A DNA stretch of 11,850 nt from Alcaligenaceae bacterium (GTDB taxonomy: Bacteria > Pseudomonadota > Gammaproteobacteria > Burkholderiales > Burkholderiaceae_B), in contig JAAZDZ010000357.1 of NCBI GenBank assembly GCA_012512545.1, forward strand, positions 1 to 11,850, written 5' to 3'. The notes under the pieces are model-generated. The model had not been told where the DNA came from. It ran no database searches and worked only from the letters and a program-made list of their open reading frames with translations. Positions 6,522 to 11,850 of the stretch are shown here, piece after piece. The first letter of the stretch is position 1. Each line of letters begins with the position of its first letter. The translations under genes and the position numbers were made by a program.

Positions 6522-7400
6522 ATGGTGTATGAAAATACGAATTCGGGGTTCAGGTTCAAGGCGCGCAGCCGTGCCTTCAGACTGCTGGTGGCCGCATTGG
6601 GCCTGAGCCTGGCGGGCAGCGCGCTGGCGGCCTCTGAGTCTGCGGGTGCTGTCACTGGCGGCTCCCCGCCTGGCGGGCCTGCGGCTTCTCCGGCTGCGGT
6701 AACGCTGGGCATGTCCTATGTGGTGCCGCCTCATGTGCCCGGCTCCAAGGTCCGCACGCCGGAAGGGTTGGCGCCGCTGCTGGCCGAACGCTTGCATAAA
6801 CAGTTGCCGGTGCAGGCCGTGGCGGTGCCGGTTGCGAAAGAAACTGCTGCGCAACAGGACAACAAGGCATCGGCTGACGCCTTGTTGTTGCCGCTTGATG
6901 AGGATGAAGCCGGTCAGCAGGCGGGCCAGGTCATTCCCACCGGCTACCGCGCAGGCATTATGGCCATCATGCGCACCGATACCGATATCCACAGTTGGGA
7001 CGACCTGCGTGGCCGCACCGTTTGCCTGGCCGAAGGCAGCACCCTGGCAGGGCAGATGGAAACGCGTTATGGCGCCATTGAAAAAGTCTTCCAGGCGCCC
7101 GCCGATGCCTTGCTGGACCTGCGCTTTGGCGGCTGCGACGCTGCGGTGCACGACAGCACCATGCTGGAGGCGCTGCTGCAATTCCCCGAATGGCAGAAAT
7201 TTTCGGCGCGTCTGCCCATCCAGCAGGAACGCGATCTGGCTTTCATTGTGCCTGACCGCGCCTCAGCGCTGGCTGAAGTCCTGCAGGAACAGGTGCGCCA
7301 GTGGCAGGACAACGATATTCTGGCCAAGCTGACCCGGCAGGCCGCGCAGGATATCGCTTTTGAAGTCTATATGGATCAGGAAGTGCCCGACTGCCATTGA
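6522..7400 (+). CDS. Atypical periplasmic solute-binding protein (family-3-like)
   Basis: This 292-residue exported protein distantly resembles family 3 (amino-acid type) ABC binding proteins. A signal peptide is visible after a 20-residue charged lead (hydrophobic LLVAALGLSLAGSALA at 21-36, cleavage after A36). A Gly/Pro/Ala-rich linker at 41-59 follows, then VTLGMSYVVPP. The C-lobe is recognisable: SWDDLRGRTVCLAEGST (158-174) and LRFGGCDAAVHDSTMLEALL (200-219), with C168 and C205 placed for a disulfide. The N-lobe is short, and I cannot find the usual GFDVDL or T-x-R...FS-x-PY elements that bind the amino-acid ligand. AGGTG at 6512-6516 precedes the ATG by five bases. It lies 71 bases after the ABC permease and 12 bases before the convergent serine acetyltransferase stop. 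It could be an accessory binder or sensor; its ligand and partner are unknown. Confidence 0.75.
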   Translation: MVYENTNSGFRFKARSRAFRLLVAALGLSLAGSALAASESAGAVTGGSPPGGPAASPAAVTLGMSYVVPPHVPGSKVRTPEGLAPLLAERLHKQLPVQAVAVPVAKETAAQQDNKASADALLLPLDEDEAGQQAGQVIPTGYRAGIMAIMRTDTDIHSWDDLRGRTVCLAEGSTLAGQMETRYGAIEKVFQAPADALLDLRFGGCDAAVHDSTMLEALLQFPEWQKFSARLPIQQERDLAFIVPDRASALAEVLQEQVRQWQDNDILAKLTRQAAQDIAFEVYMDQEVPDCH

Positions 7401-7412
7401 GCGCGGCCGGGT

Positions 7413-8369
7413 TCAGCGTTGTTTGACCTGCACGCCGTTGCCGTTGGCAGGCATGCAGGCCGGGTCGCTGCTGCCCAGCCCCTGATGGCCTGCCTGCGTG
7501 ACGTTGGCGCCGGGCGGGACATCGTTGATCAGCCAGACATTGCCGCCGATGGTGCAGCCCTTGCCCAGGGTGACGCGCCCCAGAATGGTGGCGCCCGCAT
7601 AGATCACCACATCGTCTTCCACAATGGGGTGGCGCGGCAGGCCCTTGGTGAGCGCGCCGCTGGCCTCGGAAGGGAAGCGCTTGGCGCCCAGCGTAACGTG
7701 CTGATAGATGCGCACATGGTTGCCGATGATGGTGGTTTCCCCGATGACTACGCCCGTGCCGTGATCAATGAAGAAATGTTCGCCGATCTGCGCGCCCGGG
7801 TGGATGTCGATGCCGGTTTCCGAATGCGCGATTTCGCTGCACATGCGGGCCAGCAGGGGCAGGTCGAGCTTGTACAGCTGATGGGCGATGCGATGATGAA
7901 TCATGGCATGCAGGCCGGGGTAGCACAGCAGGATTTCGTCTACGCTGCGCGCTGCCGGGTCGCCCGCGTAGGCGGCCAGCGTGTCGGAATCCAGCAGGCG
8001 GCGGATGCCGGGCAGGGCCTGGGCAAATGCCTGAACACGTTCAATTGAACACTGTTCGAGGGTTTCTTCGGCGGCGGCTTCCTGGCGGTGCTGATAGGCC
8101 AGTTCCAGGCGCACCTGCCCCAGCAGGGCGTGCAGGGCGGAATCCAGCGTATGGCCGACGTAGAAATTCTCGCTTTCCTGGCGCAGGTCGATGGGGCCCA
8201 GCCGCATGGGAAACAAAATGCCGGTCAGGTCTTTGATCACGGCCTTGACGGCCTCGGGCGAAGGGAAGTTGCGCCCGCCTGATTCCAGAGGGCGGCCTTG
8301 CGATATGCGCCATTGCTGGCGGATTTCCGCCAGTTCGGTAACGATGGGTTGAATGTCGAATACAGCCAT
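7413..8369 (-). CDS. cysE: Serine O-acetyltransferase (CysE/EpsC type)
   Basis: The enzyme transfers acetyl from acetyl-CoA to L-serine, giving O-acetylserine, the carbon skeleton for cysteine synthesis in the cytoplasm. The 318-residue protein has an alpha-helical N-terminal region (to about 180) and a left-handed beta-helix of hexapeptide repeats. Catalytic positions match CysE: D188 in IDIHPGA, D202-H203 in IDHGTGVVIGET, and H247 in LPRHPIV, followed by YAGATILGRVTLG and GGNVWLINDVP. The long N-terminal part and the GAKRFP insertion resemble the EpsC/NifP/SrpH subgroup of proteobacteria. The C-terminus ends VQVKQR, not the isoleucine-ended tail that CysE inserts into cysteine synthase. The ATG at 8369 has only a weak AGG upstream. 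A putative extended -10 lies at 8403-8411. It is separated from recJ by 172 bases on the same strand and is convergent with the solute-binding gene. Confidence 0.93.
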   Translation of the reverse strand: MAVFDIQPIVTELAEIRQQWRISQGRPLESGGRNFPSPEAVKAVIKDLTGILFPMRLGPIDLRQESENFYVGHTLDSALHALLGQVRLELAYQHRQEAAAEETLEQCSIERVQAFAQALPGIRRLLDSDTLAAYAGDPAARSVDEILLCYPGLHAMIHHRIAHQLYKLDLPLLARMCSEIAHSETGIDIHPGAQIGEHFFIDHGTGVVIGETTIIGNHVRIYQHVTLGAKRFPSEASGALTKGLPRHPIVEDDVVIYAGATILGRVTLGKGCTIGGNVWLINDVPPGANVTQAGHQGLGSSDPACMPANGNGVQVKQR

Positions 8370-8402
8370 GTGTCGCGTACCTGTGTTCAGGGAAATGGGT
8401 GA

Positions 8403-8411
8403 ATCATAGCA
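8403..8411 (-). promoter_or_regulatory. Candidate extended -10 promoter element for the serine acetyltransferase gene
   Basis: On the minus strand the sequence reads TGCTATGAT, an extended -10 (TGn followed by a five-of-six match to TATAAT). Transcription would start about 25-30 bases before the ATG at 8369. No good -35 hexamer is found at the usual 17-base spacing (GGCAGC there), which extended -10 promoters can tolerate. It suggests that the acetyltransferase has its own promoter apart from recJ. Confidence 0.4.
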
Positions 8412-8433
8412 ACCGGAGCCGGCCTGCTGCCAG

Positions 8434-8487
8434 TGGGCTGCGGCCCATCCGCCCGCTCCGGCGGGCTGTCAGGGCGGCGCGTCGCCC
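8434..8487. other. Row of three GC-rich stem-loops between recJ and the serine acetyltransferase gene
   Basis: Three consecutive short inverted repeats are visible: TGGGC/GCCCA (8434-8438 and 8443-8447, loop TGCG), GCCCGC/GCGGGC (8451-8456 and 8461-8466, loop TCCG) and GGGCG/CGCCC (8472-8476 and 8483-8487, six-base loop). They lie downstream of the recJ stop and upstream of the putative acetyltransferase promoter. None is followed by a U-run on either strand, so this is not a canonical intrinsic terminator. It may protect or end the recJ transcript, or be chance pairing in GC-rich DNA. Confidence 0.35.
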
Positions 8488-8541
8488 AGTATAGGTTATC
8501 AGGTCTGAATGTCTTGGGATGCAGAGCCTTTCTGGCTGGAT

Positions 8542-10245
8542 TCAGGCGGGCAGGCCGTGTTCAACCACCAGTTGCACGGAAACGCGCCCCTGCCATTCGT
8601 TGCGGTCCAGGCGGTAGGCCAGTTCCGCGCGTTCCGGCAGGGTGTCCGCGTGGTTGAACCAGATGGCGTCAAAGCGCTGGGCGCCGCGCTGCAGGAACAG
8701 TTTCAGGTGTTTGCCTTTCAGCAGGCGCTGATGCAGGACCGTGAAGGTGTCGCGAAACACCGGCGCGGGAAAGCCGGCGCCCCAGACCTGTTCCTGCAGC
8801 AGGCCGGCGACTTCGATAGTGGCGAAATCCGGTTCCAGAGAGCCATCGGTTTCGATAATGGGTTCAAAGCGCCCGGTGCCCGACAGTTCCTGCACGGCGG
8901 CATCAAAGCCGTCCACAAAGCGCGGGTAGGCCGATTCCACCAGCGTCAGCCCGGCCGCCATGGCATGGCCGCCAAACTTCAGAATCATGCCGGGATGGCG
9001 TTTGGAAACCAGGTCAAGCACATCGCGCAGATGCACATCGGGCACCGAGCGGCCGGAACCCCGCAGGGTGCCGTCTTCACAGCGGGCAAACGCCAGAGCC
9101 GGGCGCCAATAGGTTTCCTTCAGCCGTGACGCCACCAGGCCCACCACGCCCTGGTGCCAGTCCGGGTGGTAAACGCAGACGCTGGCATCCCGGGCCGGGG
9201 CTTCGTGCGTCAGTGCATTGAGGGCTTCTTCGCGCATGGTCAGTTCAATATCGCGGCGTTCCTGGTTGATGGCGTCGAGTTGCCGGGCCAGCGCGCGCGC
9301 CTCGTCGGGGTCGTCCGTCAGCAGGCAGTGCACACCCAGGCTCATGTCGGCCAGGCGTCCGGCCGCATTGATGCGCGGCCCCAGGGCGAAGCCCAGATCA
9401 AAGGCTGTGGCGCTGCGGGGTTCGCGCCCCGACACTTCAAACAGGGCGCGCACGCCCGCCTGCATGTGGCCGGTGCGCATGCGTTGCAGCCCCTGGGTGA
9501 CCAGCAGCCGGTTGTTGGCGTCCAGCCGCACCACATCGGCGACAGTGCCCAAGGCCACGAGATCGGCCAGCTCTTCCAGACGCGGGCCTTTGTCAGAGAA
9601 AGCGCCGCGCTGTCGCAATTCGGCGCGCAGCGCCACCATCAGGTAGAAGATAACGCCCACGCCCGCCAGATGCTTGGACGGGAAGCCGCAGTCCGGCTGA
9701 TTGGGGTTGACGATGGCCAGCGCCTGGGGGAGTTCATCGCCTGGCAGGTGGTGGTCGGTAATGATGACGTCCATGCCTGCCTGCCGGGCCGCTTCCACGC
9801 CGTCGATGCTGGCAATACCGTTGTCCACGGTAATCAGCAGATCGGGCTTGCCTGCGGGGTGAACGGCGGCCAGTTCGACCACGGCGGGCGACAGGCCATA
9901 GCCGGTCTCAAAGCGGTCAGGCACCAGAAAGTCCACCGTGGCACCCATGCGGCGCAAAGCCCGCAGGGCCACGGCACAGGCCGTGGCGCCATCGCAATCG
10001 TAATCGGCCACCACCAGCATGCGCCGCCCGGCGGCGATGGCGTCGGCCAGCAGGACGGCTGCGCGCCCGGCGTGAGTCAGGTGCGGCGGCGGAATCATGG
10101 CAGCCCATCTGGGCTGAGCCTGGGCCGGGTCGTCCAGGCCGCGGGCGGCCCACAGGCGGGCCAGCAGCGGGTGAATGCCTGCGGCTTCCAGGCGTTGACG
10201 GTTGGCCGCGTCGTCAGGACGATTGATCAGTTGTGCGCGGACCAC
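8542..10245 (-). CDS. recJ: Single-stranded-DNA-specific exonuclease RecJ
   Basis: RecJ is a 5'-to-3' single-strand DNA exonuclease acting in RecF-pathway recombination, mismatch repair and base excision repair. At 567 residues it is close to the E. coli protein (577). DHH-family metal-binding motifs are intact: DYDCDG at 81-86, TVDNG at 139-143, TDHH at 163-166 and LGTVADV at about 232-238. GPRINAAGRL follows at 289-298, and the DHHA1 motif GGHAMAAG is at about 425-432. A C-terminal OB-like domain ends in VQLVVEHGLPA. I chose GTG 10245 because GGAGG lies five bases upstream, inside the last codons of the preceding gene. The in-frame TTG at 10257 would overlap that ribosome site. The start overlaps the upstream gene's stop by 19 bases, so translation of the two is likely coupled. 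Large open frames on the opposite strand here are compositional shadows. Confidence 0.96.
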   Translation of the reverse strand: MVRAQLINRPDDAANRQRLEAAGIHPLLARLWAARGLDDPAQAQPRWAAMIPPPHLTHAGRAAVLLADAIAAGRRMLVVADYDCDGATACAVALRALRRMGATVDFLVPDRFETGYGLSPAVVELAAVHPAGKPDLLITVDNGIASIDGVEAARQAGMDVIITDHHLPGDELPQALAIVNPNQPDCGFPSKHLAGVGVIFYLMVALRAELRQRGAFSDKGPRLEELADLVALGTVADVVRLDANNRLLVTQGLQRMRTGHMQAGVRALFEVSGREPRSATAFDLGFALGPRINAAGRLADMSLGVHCLLTDDPDEARALARQLDAINQERRDIELTMREEALNALTHEAPARDASVCVYHPDWHQGVVGLVASRLKETYWRPALAFARCEDGTLRGSGRSVPDVHLRDVLDLVSKRHPGMILKFGGHAMAAGLTLVESAYPRFVDGFDAAVQELSGTGRFEPIIETDGSLEPDFATIEVAGLLQEQVWGAGFPAPVFRDTFTVLHQRLLKGKHLKLFLQRGAQRFDAIWFNHADTLPERAELAYRLDRNEWQGRVSVQLVVEHGLPA

Positions 10246-11183
10246 CAGCGCCTCCAATTCTGTTTATGGCCGCCAAACAGCCGGGCCAGGAATCCAGGCT
10301 TGGCGGGTGTAAGTTCTACAATGCGGTTGTTGCCGGTCAGCACCAGCCGGGGCATGGCGTTCAGCGAAGCGAATACCTCGCGATCCAGCTTTTCCAGTTC
10401 CTGCAGCCAGCTGCCCCAATCCTGCACCAGCGCCGGGCCGTGCAGGGCGCGCAGCACCTGGGGCGGATCAGCCAGCGTGGCGGGGGCGGCTGCCAGTTGC
10501 GCAGGCGCCGCGCCGCCATACAGCCACACGCTGTTGATGGGGCGCAGCCCGCGGCTTTCGCGCTGCTGATTGACGGGGTGGTCAAACCACAGCATCTGCA
10601 GTTCGTTGACCAGCCGGCGCCAGGGGCGGCCTTCCGCATCCTGTGTCCACCAGTCGTTCACCGAGGTGATGCTGACCAGCGCAGGGCTGGCGCAGGCGGG
10701 CTGATAATCGGGCGGTGGCGTGAGACGCCAGTGCAGGGTGTCGAATGGGGTTGCCGTAAAACCGCTGCCGGTAACGTATTCTGCCGCTGAATCAAACAGT
10801 GCGGCACTTTCTTCAGGGGTGATTTCCAGCTCGCCGCCCGGAATCATTGCCGCGCCGTCGCGGGAGGGCGCCACATGCACCAATTGGCCCAGCCATAACG
10901 GGGCGTCGGCTGCAGCTGCCATGCCTGTGTTGCGGGCCTGCACGGCGGCCAGGCCCGCGCTGGGTCGCTGGCTGTCGTTCGCCTTGAAACCGTGGCGGCG
11001 CAGCAGCCAGTATTCGTAAGGGGTGCAGAACGTGTCGGCGGGGGCGGCGGGAATGATGTCCGCCTGGGCGCCCGCCAGCCATGTGGCCAGATGTGGCGCG
11101 TTTTTTTCAAGGTGGGAGGCGAGTTCCTGCGCAATGGCCGCGTCAGGGAGCGCTCCAGGTAGTACGATCTGCATTCCACGCAT
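10227..11183 (-). CDS. Conserved protein of unknown function, RpfE-like / 'phosphoglycerate mutase'-labelled family
   Basis: This 318-residue cytoplasmic protein has no signal peptide or membrane helix. It resembles a betaproteobacterial family that databases label 'phosphoglycerate mutase' or 'RpfE-type regulatory protein' without demonstrated function. The family-like core is WLGQLVHVAPSRDGAAMI (97-114, compare the usual PVHL...RD), then NELQMLWFDHPVNQQRESRG (193-212) and PINSVWLYGGA (215-225). I see no intact metal-binding set of the alkaline-phosphatase/iPGM superfamily, so mutase activity should not be assumed. The first ATG is at 11183, and a second ATG at 11174 (giving MQIVLPGALP) is an equally plausible start; neither has a convincing ribosome site. 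Its end contains the recJ ribosome site and overlaps recJ by 19 bases. It is divergent from the lolC/E-type gene with a 33-base gap. Confidence 0.8.
   Translation of the reverse strand: MRGMQIVLPGALPDAAIAQELASHLEKNAPHLATWLAGAQADIIPAAPADTFCTPYEYWLLRRHGFKANDSQRPSAGLAAVQARNTGMAAAADAPLWLGQLVHVAPSRDGAAMIPGGELEITPEESAALFDSAAEYVTGSGFTATPFDTLHWRLTPPPDYQPACASPALVSITSVNDWWTQDAEGRPWRRLVNELQMLWFDHPVNQQRESRGLRPINSVWLYGGAAPAQLAAAPATLADPPQVLRALHGPALVQDWGSWLQELEKLDREVFASLNAMPRLVLTGNNRIVELTPAKPGFLARLFGGHKQNWRRWWSAHN
10251..10255 (-). promoter_or_regulatory. Ribosome binding site deciding the recJ start
   Basis: GGAGG on the minus strand lies five bases before GTG 10245 and within the Trp-Arg-Arg codons near the end of the upstream gene. 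It favours GTG 10245 over the longer TTG 10257 frame, and points to translational coupling. Confidence 0.65.
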
Positions 11184-11216
11184 TGTAGTGTTTATCGATC
11201 AAGGTGGCTTCAGAGC

Positions 11217-11850
11217 ATGTCTTATGAATTCTGGATAGGCGCGCGTTACGCCGGTCTGGCGCGGTCGCGCCGCCGGGGCCGTTCGGGCGACCGTTTTGTT
11301 TCGTTTATCGCCGCCAGCTCCATGGCGGGCATCGCCCTGGGGGTGGCCGCGCTCATCATTGTTCTATCGGTGATGAATGGCTTTCAGGTGCAGGTGCGCG
11401 ACCGCATGCTTTCGGTGTTGCCGCATATCGAGCTGTATGCGCCGGGGGTGCCGCATCAGCAGGTGCTGGATGGCTGGAAAGACCTTGCCGACCAGGCTGC
11501 CAACGACCCCGCTGTGCGGGGCGCCGCGCCTTTTGTGGCCGCACAGGGCATGATTGCGCGCGGCCAGGCTTTGCAGGGCGTGCAGCTGCGCGGCATCGAC
11601 CCCGCGCTCGAAGACCAGGTGTCCGAGCTCTCGGGTCAGTTTCAGATCGGCAGCATCGACGGCCTTGCGCCCGGCAGTTTCAACATTGCACTGGGTATGC
11701 AGCTGGCCTATGCGCTGGGTGTGGGGCAGGGCGACACGATCATGGTCCTGGCGCCGCAGGGCACGATCTCACCGGCGGGCTTCACGCCACGCATGCGCCA
11801 GTTCACCGTGTCGGGGGTGTTTTCAACCGGCCACTATGAATACGCCGCCG
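11217..11850 (+). CDS. lolC: Lipoprotein-releasing ABC permease, LolC/LolE family (3' end outside window)
   Basis: The first 211 residues of an inner-membrane permease of the LolCDE system are visible; the complex extracts outer-membrane lipoproteins from the inner membrane and hands them to LolA. The N-terminus MSYEFWIGARYAGLARSRRR is typical of the family. The first transmembrane helix is SMAGIALGVAALIIVLSVMN (about 36-55), followed by the signature MNGFQVQVRDRMLSVLPHIEL (about 54-74). The large periplasmic MacB-like domain runs to the window edge (GVQLRGIDP, then GSFNIALGMQLAYALGV). The frame stays open to the last base. AAGGTGG at 11201-11207 precedes the ATG by nine bases. lolC and lolE are paralogues hard to tell apart from this part, and many betaproteobacteria have one hybrid-like copy, so the symbol is tentative. 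It is divergent from the recJ pair. Confidence 0.9.
   Translation, partial: MSYEFWIGARYAGLARSRRRGRSGDRFVSFIAASSMAGIALGVAALIIVLSVMNGFQVQVRDRMLSVLPHIELYAPGVPHQQVLDGWKDLADQAANDPAVRGAAPFVAAQGMIARGQALQGVQLRGIDPALEDQVSELSGQFQIGSIDGLAPGSFNIALGMQLAYALGVGQGDTIMVLAPQGTISPAGFTPRMRQFTVSGVFSTGHYEYAA

Noticed and set aside
9154..10569. Long plus-strand open frame (471 codons) antisense to recJ
   Set aside because: Its translation is rich in Gly, Gln, His and Arg with no family resemblance, and it runs across the coupled recJ junction; the opposite frame has all RecJ motifs. It is a GC-driven shadow.

Overview
The window is GC-rich, densely packed chromosomal DNA from a proteobacterium. It is most likely a betaproteobacterium of the Burkholderiales, and the gene content and protein style suggest Alcaligenaceae (inference from family resemblance; no rRNA or marker phylogeny is available here). 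Eleven protein-coding genes are supported, two of them cut by the window edges. I see no RNA genes, mobile elements, CRISPR arrays or phage genes, and no intergenic stretch exceeds 300 bases.

Layout. (1) Positions 1-2764, plus strand: the tail of a heterotetrameric sarcosine oxidase operon, with the soxA C-terminus, soxG and purU, then a CxxC-type AhpD-like 'peroxidase-related' protein 39 bases further on. Together these demethylate sarcosine, recycle one-carbon units on tetrahydrofolate and possibly handle the peroxide made. (2) 2795-3730, minus strand: an AEC-family (auxin efflux carrier/MdcF-like) permease, convergent with the peroxidase-like gene. (3) A 141-base AT-richer divergent region, 3731-3871, holds a clear imperfect palindrome that could be an operator. 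(4) 3872-6450, plus strand: a complete ABC importer of the nitrate/sulfonate/taurine class in the order ATPase, periplasmic binding protein, permease. An unusual small family-3-type solute-binding protein follows at 6522-7400. (5) 7413-8369, minus strand: a serine O-acetyltransferase (first step of cysteine synthesis), convergent with the preceding gene. (6) 8542-11183, minus strand: recJ, preceded by and overlapping a conserved gene of unknown function that is often labelled phosphoglycerate mutase or RpfE-like. (7) 11217-end, plus strand: the 5' part of a lolC/lolE-type lipoprotein-release permease gene, divergent from the recJ pair.

Most of this is ordinary metabolic and housekeeping DNA. 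I did not find a convincing new multi-gene system. The points that merit a second look are the palindrome in the divergent promoter region, the AhpD-like gene attached to the sarcosine oxidase operon, the atypical solute-binding protein downstream of the ABC operon, the unknown gene coupled to recJ, and a row of three GC-rich stem-loops between recJ and the serine acetyltransferase gene.
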